Source: JANNMJ01 sp031397815
Lineage (GTDB): Bacteria; Bacteroidota; Bacteroidia; Cytophagales; Hymenobacteraceae
Direction of reading: 5' to 3'
Length of the DNA: 19,928 bases
Assembly: GCA_031397815.1 (NCBI GenBank)
Contig: JANNMJ010000055.1
Location: 1 to 19,928, forward strand
Positions 7,487 through 13,876 of this stretch are shown here, piece after piece. The notes under the pieces are model-generated. The model was given only the letters and a program-made list of their open reading frames with translations, was not told where the DNA came from and did no database searches. Both the position numbers and the translations under genes were made by a program. Every line of letters starts with the position of its first letter. The stretch's first letter is position 1.

Positions 7487-8164
7487 CTAGTCGTCAAGCA
7501 AATCGGGCCGACGGGCGCGAGTCCGGGCGACGGCTTGGTCGAAGCGCCACTTTTCAATCGCTACGTGGTCGCCGCCTTGCAGCACATCAGGTACGCGAAG
7601 GCCTTCAAACTCGGCCGGGCGGGTGTAGACGGGCGGCGCCAGAAGGCCGTCCTGGAACGAGTCGGTGAGGGCCGATTCTTCGTTGTTGAGCACGCCGGGC
7701 AGCAACCGCACGATGGCGTCGGTCAGGACGGCAGCCGCTAGCTCGCCGCCGCTGAGCACGTAATCGCCGATGCTGACTTCGTGGGTGACGAATTTTTCGC
7801 GCACCCGCTCATCGATTCCCTTGTAGTGCCCGCAAATCAGGACGATGTTGGTGAAGAGCGAAAACCGATTGACGAGCGGCTGCCGGAGCTGCTCGCCATC
7901 GGGGGTGAGGTAAATCACGGCGTCGTAGGTGCGCTCCTGCGATAACTCGCGGAGGGCTTTCACGATGGGTTCCGCCATCAGCACCATCCCGGCGCCGCCG
8001 CCGAACGCGTAATCATCAATCTGCCCGTGCTTGTTGATCGCCCATTGCCGAAGCTGATGGCGGTGAATCTCGACCAAGCCTTTTTCGGCGGCTCGCTTTA
8101 GAATCGAGTGGCTGAAGGCGCCGTCGAGAAGCTCGGGCTGGCAGGTGAGGATGTCGATACGCAC
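7487..8164 (-). CDS. trmD: tRNA (guanine-N1)-methyltransferase
   Basis: TrmD methylates G37 at N1 in tRNAs reading CNN and some other codons, using S-adenosylmethionine, and prevents frameshifting. The 225-aa protein carries the SPOUT trefoil-knot motifs ICGHYKGIDER (110-120) and SIGDYVLSGGE (131-141), the FGGGAGMVLMAEP loop (54-66), and the catalytic Asp168 in LTDSFQDGLL. The N-terminus MRIDILT fits the family exactly if the GTG at 8164 is the start codon; no ATG is available in that position. It lies 84 bases behind rimM. The gap holds short repeats listed separately. Confidence 0.97.
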   Translation of the reverse strand: MRIDILTCQPELLDGAFSHSILKRAAEKGLVEIHRHQLRQWAINKHGQIDDYAFGGGAGMVLMAEPIVKALRELSQERTYDAVIYLTPDGEQLRQPLVNRFSLFTNIVLICGHYKGIDERVREKFVTHEVSIGDYVLSGGELAAAVLTDAIVRLLPGVLNNEESALTDSFQDGLLAPPVYTRPAEFEGLRVPDVLQGGDHVAIEKWRFDQAVARTRARRPDLLDD

Positions 8165-8168
8165 GGGA

Positions 8169-8239
8169 TCGCAGATTTAGCTGATTTTTTGATTTCGCAG
8201 ATTGCTGACTGCGTCAGACTTACTGCTTTCGCTGATTTT
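8169..8239. repeat. intergenic CTGATTT / TCGCAGATT repeat cluster
   Basis: Between rimM and trmD, TCGCAGATT occurs at 8169-8177 and again at 8195-8203, a 26-base period. GCTGATTTT occurs at 8180-8188 and 8231-8239. The stretch is richer in T than its surroundings. From memory, similar GCAGATT/CTGATTT blocks occur between genes in Cytophagales genomes, so this may be a copy of a dispersed repeat. Confidence 0.5.
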
Positions 8240-8248
8240 GCGGGTGGG

Positions 8249-8935
8249 CTAGTCGGCTTGGGGGCCTTTTGCGCTTTGGTCTGCTTGTGCGCCTTCGGGG
8301 GATGTGGCGGCGGGCTTGGCTGGTTTAGCCGGGCCGCGCTTTTTGAAGCGCGGCGCTTTCGGCTTGACTTCTTCGGTGTAGAGGTCGATGAGGCCTTCCG
8401 GTAGGGCCACGCGCAGGGTGCGGGCGGCGCGGTCGATGGCGGTAATCATCGTGTCGTTGATGGGCACCAACACTTCGAACCCGCGATGATCGACGGCGAG
8501 CACGTCTTGTTGCGGCAGCTCGTAAACAGTGATAACCGGCCCTAGCTCACCCGCTGTGGCATCGATGACGGTGAAGCCGACTACTTCGTGGTAGTAAAAC
8601 TGCCCGGCGCCGGTGAGCGGCGGCAGGTCGGCGAGGGGAAGTAGGAGGGTGGCGCCGCGCAGGGCTTCGGCGGCTTCCATTGTGGTGGAGCCGGTGAGCG
8701 TGAAGAGGGCGCGGTTATCGTCGCCGCTGCCGGTGAGCTGCACTTTCTCGACGGCCATCGGCTCGTGCTTCGTCGCGCCGACGCGGCGCACAAGCACCTG
8801 CTTGAGCTTCTTGTAAGCGTCGGGCTGGTCGGTATCCAGCTCGACCACCACTTGGCCCCGCACGCCGTGCGGCCGGATGACGGTACCTAATTCGAAGAAA
8901 TCGTCAGTTTGGGCTGGGGCTTGGGATTTGGCCAC
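8249..8935 (-). CDS. rimM: 16S rRNA processing / ribosome maturation factor RimM
   Basis: RimM binds ribosomal protein S19 and assists late maturation of the 30S head. The protein (228 aa from the chosen start) has the N-terminal RimM domain with FELGTVIRPHGVRGQVVV (14-31) and TMEAAEALRGATLLLP (85-100). The PRC-barrel follows, with FYYHEVVGFTVID (113-125) and VLVPINDTMI...LRVALPEGLIDLY. There is no ATG near the family start. The GTG at 8935 gives VAKSQAPAQTDDFFELG and is my best choice; the frame is open further upstream to 9166, but that part overlaps the rpsP terminator and the rpsP gene. After residue 190 a Lys/Pro/Ala-rich tail of nearly 40 residues follows that is not part of the fold. 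It lies between rpsP and trmD as in most bacteria. Confidence 0.93.
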   Translation of the reverse strand: MAKSQAPAQTDDFFELGTVIRPHGVRGQVVVELDTDQPDAYKKLKQVLVRRVGATKHEPMAVEKVQLTGSGDDNRALFTLTGSTTMEAAEALRGATLLLPLADLPPLTGAGQFYYHEVVGFTVIDATAGELGPVITVYELPQQDVLAVDHRGFEVLVPINDTMITAIDRAARTLRVALPEGLIDLYTEEVKPKAPRFKKRGPAKPAKPAATSPEGAQADQSAKGPQAD

Positions 8936-8983
8936 GTTCGTAAGGAGAATAGAGGGGGAAATAAAAATCAGCCAGAGCGCCCA

Positions 8984-9028
8984 ACAACAAAAAAGGTCAG
9001 AAAGAAGACGCGCCTCTCTCTGACCTTT
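8984..9028 (-). terminator. intrinsic terminator after rpsP
   Basis: An inverted repeat has arms AAAGGTCAG (8992-9000) and CTGACCTTT (9020-9028) with weaker inner pairing. On the minus strand it is followed by a run of T (positions 8994-8989 downwards, then GTTGTTG). It lies 25 bases past the rpsP stop and 49 bases before the rimM start codon. It should stop or thin out transcription between S16 and RimM. Confidence 0.75.
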
Positions 9029-9053
9029 CGGGTGCTGGTGACCAGCGAAGCGC

Positions 9054-9629
9054 TTACTCGGCGGCTTCGGCGGCGGGAGCTTCGGTCGCGGCTTCTGCCT
9101 CTGGAGCCGGAGCAGCAGCAACTGGTGCTGGGTTCGCGGCAGCTTCAGCAGCAGCACGCGCAGCATCCACAGCAGCTTGCTTCTGACGGAGCGATTCGGC
9201 GCGGGCCTCTTTCACTTTCGTCTCAGCAGCGAGCGCGGTCTTACGAGCGTCGTCCTTCTTCGCCGTGTTGGCATCGCTCTTAGCAGCGATTTTCGCATCT
9301 TTCGAATCCAACCAATCGTGGTAACGGTTGTCGGCTACGTCCTGCGTGATGGCGCCTTTGTTGACGCCCATTTGCAGGTGCTTGCGGTAAAGAACCCCAC
9401 GGTACGACAGCATCGCCCGCACGGAGTCGGTCGGCTGCGCGCCTTTCATCACCCAATCAAACGCTTTGTCGGCGTCGTAGTTGATGGTAGCGGGGACGGA
9501 GTTCGGGTTGTACGTACCGAGCTTCTCGATGAAGCGGCCGTCACGAGGTGAGCGGCTATCGGCTACGACGATGTCGTACATCGCCATTTTTTTGCGGCCA
9601 CGGCGGGCGAGGCGGATTTTAACTGCCAT
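9054..9629 (-). CDS. rpsP: 30S ribosomal protein S16 with long Ala-rich C-terminal extension
   Basis: S16 is a small-subunit assembly protein. The first 80 or so residues are canonical: MAVKIRLARRGRKKMAMYDIVVAD, RSPRDGRFIEKLGTYNP, and the helix KAFDWVMKGAQPTDSVRAMLS. The protein is 191 aa, about twice the usual 80-90. Residues from about 105 on are a charged linker and then an Ala/Pro/Glu-rich low-complexity tail (AAAEAAANPAPVAAAPAPE and similar). Long tails on S16 are known in Bacteroidota; their role is unclear. The start at 9629 is certain from the conserved N-terminus. An intrinsic terminator separates it from rimM, and a -7 element lies about 50 bases upstream of the start. Confidence 0.97.
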   Translation of the reverse strand: MAVKIRLARRGRKKMAMYDIVVADSRSPRDGRFIEKLGTYNPNSVPATINYDADKAFDWVMKGAQPTDSVRAMLSYRGVLYRKHLQMGVNKGAITQDVADNRYHDWLDSKDAKIAAKSDANTAKKDDARKTALAAETKVKEARAESLRQKQAAVDAARAAAEAAANPAPVAAAPAPEAEAATEAPAAEAAE

Positions 9630-9672
9630 AAACCAAAATGGTTAGCGACGGAACACGTCCGTCTTTGTGAAT

Positions 9673-9706
9673 TGGGCCGCAAAGGTAGGCAATCAAACGT
9701 TGGGAA
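9673..9706 (-). promoter_or_regulatory. probable promoter of rpsP
   Basis: On the minus strand TACCTTTG (9680-9687) matches the Bacteroidota -7 element TAnnTTTG perfectly and sits about 50 bases before the rpsP ATG. The -33 partner is degenerate: TTC lies 16 bases upstream, or TAG at 20 bases, instead of TTG. The position and the single perfect element support it. Confidence 0.5.
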
Positions 9707-9740
9707 CCTAGAGAAGATTACTGTTGATGCCGTGGGTCCT

Positions 9741-9771
9741 CACCCCCAGCCCCTCTCCCAAGGAGAGGGGA
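9741..9771. repeat. C-rich intergenic hairpin repeat
   Basis: A stretch starting CACCCCCAG is followed by a perfect hairpin with arms CCCCTCTCC (9750-9758) and GGAGAGGGG (9762-9770) around a CAA loop. Motifs of this composition (C-block, then CCCCTCTCC, then GGAGAGGGG) are known to me as repeated intergenic elements in several bacterial phyla. It lies between rpsP and the desaturase terminator and is not needed by either gene. Confidence 0.6.
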
Positions 9772-9835
9772 GCCTGACAGGATGGTTACGGACTCGGAAA
9801 CTACGCTAAACGCGGCTCAACGGGGGCTAAAACGC

Positions 9836-9869
9836 GGAAAAGCCGCCTCTGAAACAGAGACGGCTTTCC
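9836..9869 (-). terminator. intrinsic terminator after the desaturase gene
   Basis: The arms are AAAGCCG plus CTCTG (9839-9845 and 9847-9851) and CAGAG plus CGGCTTT (9855-9859 and 9861-9867). They pair with one mismatch around an AAA loop. On the minus strand the hairpin is followed by GCGTTTTAGC. It lies 57 bases past the desaturase stop. Confidence 0.75.
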
Positions 9870-9925
9870 TTGGATTGATTGGTGCAGGGGAAGGAGGGTT
9901 GGCGGCTGCCGTGCTTCTTACAGCA

Positions 9926-10699
9926 TTAAGCGGCCATCAGTTCCGGTTCACGAGCTGCTTGTTTATCGGCTTTTGGTTTGCGGAAATGAATCACGCCTAC
10001 CTTGTTGAGGGTCCAGATGACGGGGTAAGTGGGGTCGACTTCCCACCACTTCACTCCAAAGTTAACCCGCATCGGCAACTTGTGGTGATTGTTCTGGAAA
10101 AGCTCCCCGCCGGTCAGGAAGTCGAAGAAGAGCGAGTTGCGGCTCTTGTCGTTGTTGTCGAAGTTCTGGTAGCCGTATTTGTGGCCGCTCCAGTTGACGA
10201 TGGCGCCGTGAATCGGCCCCATCAGGAAGTGCATCGGCAGGAGCAGGAACTGCCACCACGCCGTAGCAAACTGCCAGTAGAACATCACATAAAGGGCGCC
10301 CCACACCACGCGGCCACGCCAATCGTCGCCGATACGCTCGATGAAATTGAACTCGGGGGTATCGCCTTCGAAGCGTTTCGCCTGCTCGTAATTACGGTTG
10401 AGGACGTCGCGGTAGATGATTTTCGTCTTCCACATCATCGTGAACGCATTCGAGGAGAAATGCGGCGAGTGCGGGTCCTTCTCGGTGTCAGAGAAAGCGT
10501 GGTGCATCCGATGGAGCAAGGCGTAGGCCCGCGGCGAAAGGAAGCTCGAACCTTGGGCGACGTACGTCAGCACAAAGAAGAACTTCTCCCAGAAGGCATT
10601 CATCGTGAACATCTTGTGGGCGCTGTAGCGGTGCAGAAAGAACGTCTGCACGAACAGCGACAAATACCAATGACCGATGAAAAAGGCGAGGATAATCAT
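9926..10699 (-). CDS. membrane fatty acid (acyl-CoA) desaturase
   Basis: This 257-aa di-iron membrane enzyme introduces a double bond into acyl chains, probably a delta-9-type desaturase acting at the inner membrane. Histidine boxes are visible: FLHRYSAH (His23, His28), HRMHH (His63, His66, His67) and NNHHKLP (His205, His206). Additional His164 and His173 lie in GPIHGAIVNWSGHKYGY, a signature of the stearoyl-CoA-desaturase branch. Hydrophobic segments lie near 1-20, 38-55, 131-150 and 152-170. Length is short for the family but all boxes are present. The ATG at 10699 begins directly in a hydrophobic segment. The N-terminus is therefore compact, but no better start is visible. Upstream lie a -7 element and a large palindrome that suggest repressor control. 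A terminator follows. Confidence 0.92.
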   Translation of the reverse strand: MIILAFFIGHWYLSLFVQTFFLHRYSAHKMFTMNAFWEKFFFVLTYVAQGSSFLSPRAYALLHRMHHAFSDTEKDPHSPHFSSNAFTMMWKTKIIYRDVLNRNYEQAKRFEGDTPEFNFIERIGDDWRGRVVWGALYVMFYWQFATAWWQFLLLPMHFLMGPIHGAIVNWSGHKYGYQNFDNNDKSRNSLFFDFLTGGELFQNNHHKLPMRVNFGVKWWEVDPTYPVIWTLNKVGVIHFRKPKADKQAAREPELMAA

Positions 10700-10775
10700 T
10701 CAGCGAAACTGCGAATGGATAAATGTGACGAAACAGGCAAGGCCCGACTAACACGCGCGGCCCGGTTTGGTTCGG

Positions 10776-10806
10776 CAAATGTAGGGAAGTAACCCATTTC
10801 CCTAAC
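10776..10806 (-). promoter_or_regulatory. probable promoter of the desaturase gene
   Basis: On the minus strand TACATTTG (10776-10783) is a perfect Bacteroidota -7 element, 77 bases before the start codon. At a 19-base spacing upstream lies TTA (10803-10805), two of three bases of the -33 TTG. This -33 region is inside the 22-base palindrome. Confidence 0.6.
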
Positions 10807-10819
10807 GATCGTTAGGGAA
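10798..10819. promoter_or_regulatory. 22-base perfect palindrome, operator-like
   Basis: The two half-sites TTCCCTAACGA and TCGTTAGGGAA are exact reverse complements, meeting at a central GATC. The core TAACGATCGTTA has the form of many TetR/AcrR-family operators. It covers the expected -33 region of the desaturase promoter, 15-36 bases upstream of the -7 element, so a bound protein would be expected to block the polymerase. No regulator gene is present in the window. There is no T-run on either side of the kind a terminator needs. Confidence 0.65.
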
Positions 10820-10849
10820 AAGTTTTTCACTGAATCGCTTTACGCGCGT

Positions 10850-10898
10850 GCTGCCCCGCCCGGCAGTGCCGCGGTCGGCGGCGAGCGGGCGGAGCAGC
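10850..10898. other. GC-rich imperfect hairpin downstream of the hydrolase gene
   Basis: The arms GCTGC-C-CCGCCCG (10850-10862) and CGGGCGG-A-GCAGC (10886-10898) pair over 12 of 13 positions around a 23-base GC-rich loop. It lies 26 bases past the hydrolase stop and could slow or end its transcription. No T-run follows on the minus strand, so an intrinsic terminator is doubtful. Confidence 0.35.
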
Positions 10899-10924
10899 AG
10901 ATGCGAGGGAGCGACGCTAGGGTG

Positions 10925-11764
10925 TTACGCCGTAGTAGCGAACACGAAAAGGTCCTTGTTGAGGCGGTCTTTTTCGGTCACGAACAGGCCGTGCGGGGCG
11001 CCGTCGTACACGAGATACTGGGCATTGGGGAGTATCTGGGCGGTGCGGTCGCCGGAGACTTCCGGGGGGACGGTGGCGTCCTTGGAGCCGTGGATGATGA
11101 GCGTCGGGACCGACTTAAGGCTGTTGAGGTCTTGGCGGAAATCGGTTTCCGAGAAGGCGCGGGCGCAGGCTTCGGTGGCGCGGGGCGAGCCTTGGAGGCA
11201 CAGCGACTGCATCCAGTCGAGGGTGGCGTTGCTGACGGGGTGGCTGATGACGCCGACACCGTAAAACTGCTTGCCGAAGGTGGCGAGGAAGTCGGGGCGG
11301 TCTTCCAACATGCCGTCGACCATCTCATCGAACGTCGATTGCGGGGCGCCGTCGGGGTTGTCGTCGGTTTTGAGGAGGTAGGGCGTCACGGCGCTCACGA
11401 GGGCGACTTTCTTGACGCGCGCGCCGTTGTAACGGGCCATATAGCGCGCTACTTCGCCGCCACCCATCGAGAAGCCGACGAGCGTAACGTCGTTCAGGTC
11501 GAGCTGGTCGAGGACGGCTTTGAGGTCGGCGGCGAAGGTGTCGTAGTCGTAGCCGTCCCACGGCTTGTCGGACATACCGAAGCCGCGCCGCGTGTACGCC
11601 ACCACGCGCAGGCCGTGCTTGGGAAGCTCGTTGAGCTGGTATTCCCACATTTCGAGGCTAGCGGGCCAGCCGTGAATCAGAACGATGGTGTTGGGGCCGG
11701 TGCCGAGGTCGGTGTAATGGAGCTGAACGGGTTTGTCGGACGTGCCGGCTTTGATGAAAGGCAT
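10925..11764 (-). CDS. alpha/beta hydrolase of the cofactor-free haloperoxidase-like group
   Basis: This 279-aa alpha/beta-hydrolase-fold enzyme is probably a cytoplasmic esterase or perhydrolase. Oxyanion motif HGWP lies at 31-34. The nucleophile elbow GFSMGGGE (97-104) gives Ser99, the acid is Asp229 in HGSKDATVP, and the base is His258 in GAPHGLF. The sequence pattern (YTRRGFGMSDKPWDGYDYDTFAADL and VGFSMGGGEVARY) is that of non-heme chloro- and bromoperoxidase-like hydrolases. That name reflects an in vitro side activity, so I give no halogenation role. There is no signal peptide. It is upstream of the desaturase on the same strand, with 225 bases between them, and divergent from the DUF3298 lipoprotein gene. 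Substrate unknown. Confidence 0.93.
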   Translation of the reverse strand: MPFIKAGTSDKPVQLHYTDLGTGPNTIVLIHGWPASLEMWEYQLNELPKHGLRVVAYTRRGFGMSDKPWDGYDYDTFAADLKAVLDQLDLNDVTLVGFSMGGGEVARYMARYNGARVKKVALVSAVTPYLLKTDDNPDGAPQSTFDEMVDGMLEDRPDFLATFGKQFYGVGVISHPVSNATLDWMQSLCLQGSPRATEACARAFSETDFRQDLNSLKSVPTLIIHGSKDATVPPEVSGDRTAQILPNAQYLVYDGAPHGLFVTEKDRLNKDLFVFATTA

Positions 11765-11804
11765 GGAGCTTCAGAGGAAAATGGTGAACAATTGCATTCG
11801 CCTA

Positions 11805-11819
11805 CGTAGCGGCGCTACG
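11805..11819. repeat. short perfect palindrome in the divergent promoter region
   Basis: CGTAGC and GCTACG (six base pairs) flank a GGC centre, between the divergent hydrolase and lipoprotein genes. It could be an operator or part of a GC-rich repeat; nothing else supports a function. Confidence 0.3.
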
Positions 11820-11874
11820 GACGGGTTGTTCAGTGGAGCCAATTCCTTTATGAACGGCGCGTTTCTTTGTGTGT

Positions 11875-13143
11875 ATGCAAGCATTTCGGAAGGGAACGCG
11901 CTCGGTGGTATTGGGCTTAGGCTTGGGCCTGAGCGTAGGCGCGGCGGCACTCGTGGGGTGCGGGTCGGAGGGAAACTCTTCGACGGAAAAGCCGAACACC
12001 GACCCTGACTCGGCTACTGCGGCTGACAGCGTAGCGCCGGGCTACCGCACGTGGATGGGGCCGCTTCCGGGCACCACGCAGCGGCTCACGCTGCATCTGG
12101 TAGAAGCGCCGGTGATGCGTGGTGGCGCTCATCCGGCCAATCTGGAAACGACGGTAGCAACGTATACCGTGGCCGGTTCCGGCACGACGCACCTGCTCTA
12201 TCTCCGCCCCACCACGCCCGATAGTCTGGTGCTGGAAGAAGAGTTAGGCATCAACACCGGCTCCGCTGACCACACAGCTATCTGGCGATTCAAACGCACC
12301 GAAACTGCGCTTTCCGGCACGCGCGGTGGCCGTCCGCTCACGCTGCGGCTTGGGCGGTCGCCGGGGAGCGTGACCCTGACGCCCCACTTTTTCGTGGATT
12401 CAATGGTGGCCGATGCGCGCTTCCCGACCTCGGCGCGGGCGCAGGTGAGCTTGCTTGCGGTGCTGCCAAACCCCACTGCGCCGACGCTGACCACGGCCGT
12501 GCTGGGCGCGGTGCGCGGCGATTCGGCCGCGCTTACCCCCGCTGCCCCGCCGCTACCCGCGCAATGGGCGCAGATGCGCACGGAGTTCGAGGCCGAATAC
12601 CGCGCCGACGTGGATACGATGCGGCAGCAGGAAGGCGATTCGGCCGTGGTGGCCGGCACGCTCAACTATGCGCTGAATTATTCGGCGCGGGTACTGTGGA
12701 ATGAAGACGGGCTGCTCAGCCTCGGCCGGATGGTGTATGAATACCGAGGCGGCGCCCACGGGATGAATTACACGACGGTCAGCAGTTTCGACAGCGAAAC
12801 CGGGCGGCGCCTGACGTTCGATGACGTGTTTTCGCTTCCCGATGAAAAAGCCAAAAAGGCCCTCAGCACGGTGCTGGATGCGGTGGCACGTCTCCAATAT
12901 GGCTTGGCGCCGAACGCCACGCTCGGCGGTGAGGACGGCGAAGGGCCGCTCTTCGTGGCGCACATCCCCATCACGCGCAACGTGTGCCTGACGGGCGGCG
13001 GCGTGCTGTTCGTGTATCCACCGTACGATCTGGCGTCGTTCGCCGACGGCGAGATTGAGCTGTTTGTGCCTTTTTCTGAATTGCAAGGGCTGTTAAAACC
13101 GGGCTTGCCGGGCGTACGCCCTGAGGCGCTTACCCGGCGTTGA
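11875..13143 (+). CDS. lipoprotein with C-terminal DUF3298 (RsiV-type) domain
   Basis: This 422-aa protein is predicted to be an envelope lipoprotein. After a short basic N-terminus and a hydrophobic run (VVLGLGLGLSVGAAA), the lipobox LVGC places the lipidated Cys at residue 29, followed by a Ser/Thr/Asp-rich linker. The C-terminal part (about 285-405) matches DUF3298: YEYRGGAHGMNYTT (288-301), the GRRLTFDDVF segment (310-319) and YPPYDLASFADGEIELFVPF (381-400). The family occurs in the RsiV anti-sigma/lysozyme-binding proteins and in PdaC-like proteins. No sigma factor gene lies nearby, so an anti-sigma role is not implied. I chose the ATG at 11875; a GTG two codons earlier is possible. The gene overlaps the convergent pseudouridine synthase gene by 14 bases. 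Confidence 0.88.
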   Translation: MQAFRKGTRSVVLGLGLGLSVGAAALVGCGSEGNSSTEKPNTDPDSATAADSVAPGYRTWMGPLPGTTQRLTLHLVEAPVMRGGAHPANLETTVATYTVAGSGTTHLLYLRPTTPDSLVLEEELGINTGSADHTAIWRFKRTETALSGTRGGRPLTLRLGRSPGSVTLTPHFFVDSMVADARFPTSARAQVSLLAVLPNPTAPTLTTAVLGAVRGDSAALTPAAPPLPAQWAQMRTEFEAEYRADVDTMRQQEGDSAVVAGTLNYALNYSARVLWNEDGLLSLGRMVYEYRGGAHGMNYTTVSSFDSETGRRLTFDDVFSLPDEKAKKALSTVLDAVARLQYGLAPNATLGGEDGEGPLFVAHIPITRNVCLTGGGVLFVYPPYDLASFADGEIELFVPFSELQGLLKPGLPGVRPEALTRR

Positions 13144-13822
13144 CCGTAACCCACGGCGCCCCGGCGGGCACGGGGGCTTCGACGGTGACCGTTTCGCCGA
13201 CTTTCGTGGGGTGTGGCACGGTGAGGCGCCGGGCGTGCAGCCCAATCTGACGGCGGTTGGCGAGGGCCTTGGGGGCACCGTATTTTACATCGCCCGCGAT
13301 GGGCGCGCCGAGGCCGGTGGCGAGCTGCACCCGAATCTGATGCGGCCGACCGGTGACGGGTTTTACTTCGATGAGCCAGTAAGGTCCGTTGGTGCCGAGT
13401 ACCCGAAAATCAAGCTCAGCGCGTTGGCTATCGGGTTTTTCGAGGGTGTGGGCGGTGACTATGTTGCGCCGCTCATCCTTCGTGAGCCAGTGAATGAGCG
13501 TGCCGCTCGACTGGCGCGGCCGCTCCGTGACGAGCGCCCAATACACTTTCTCGACGGCGCGGGTGCGAAAGGCGGTGCTCAGGCGCTCCAGCGCTTTGGA
13601 AGTGCGGGCGAGCGCCACGACGCCACTCACGGGACGGTCGAGGCGGTGGACGACGCCGCAGAAAACCGCCCCCGGCTTGTCGTATTTTTCCTTTAGATAC
13701 ACCTTCGCCAGCTCCGGCAAGGGGAGGTCGCCGGTATTGTCGCCTTGGGTGAGCATGCCGGGCGGCTTGTTGACGAGCAGAAGGTGGTTGTCTTCGTAAA
13801 GAACGAGGTCGGCGAATTCCAT
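13130..13822 (-). CDS. RluA-family RNA pseudouridine synthase
   Basis: This 230-aa enzyme isomerises uridine in rRNA or tRNA to pseudouridine. The catalytic motif HRLDRPVSG (59-67) holds the essential Asp62; many relatives have HRLDxxTSG, so Pro-Val at the third and fourth variable places is a variant. Further family motifs are VNKPPGML (17-24), KVYWALV (92-98) and TGRPHQIRVQLA (157-168). There is no N-terminal S4 domain, so the protein is a minimal catalytic domain, and its target cannot be read from sequence. The ATG at 13822 fits the family start. It is the last gene of a likely operon behind aat (54-base gap). The end overlaps the convergent lipoprotein gene. Confidence 0.93.
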   Translation of the reverse strand: MEFADLVLYEDNHLLLVNKPPGMLTQGDNTGDLPLPELAKVYLKEKYDKPGAVFCGVVHRLDRPVSGVVALARTSKALERLSTAFRTRAVEKVYWALVTERPRQSSGTLIHWLTKDERRNIVTAHTLEKPDSQRAELDFRVLGTNGPYWLIEVKPVTGRPHQIRVQLATGLGAPIAGDVKYGAPKALANRRQIGLHARRLTVPHPTKVGETVTVEAPVPAGAPWVTVNAG

Positions 13823-13876
13823 ATCCTACAAAGCTACCAGTTAACCGGAGGGTTGGGCGGGGAGTTGGGCAGGAAT

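Noticed and set aside
9782..10792. 336-codon open frame on the plus strand opposite the desaturase
   Set aside because: It reads through the desaturase terminator, the His-box enzyme and its promoter palindrome; the translation has no signal, domain or homology that I recognise.
10850..10898. Intrinsic terminator for the alpha/beta hydrolase
   Set aside because: The stem is strong, but no T-run follows on the minus strand, so I list it only as a hairpin.
10925..11764. True haloperoxidase function
   Set aside because: The family name comes from a side reaction of alpha/beta hydrolases; the Ser-Asp-His triad supports a hydrolase, and nothing around it suggests halogenation.
11875..13143. Anti-sigma factor role for the DUF3298 lipoprotein
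   Set aside because: RsiV-type anti-sigma factors have a cytoplasmic sigma-binding part and a neighbouring sigma gene; this protein has a lipobox and no such neighbour.
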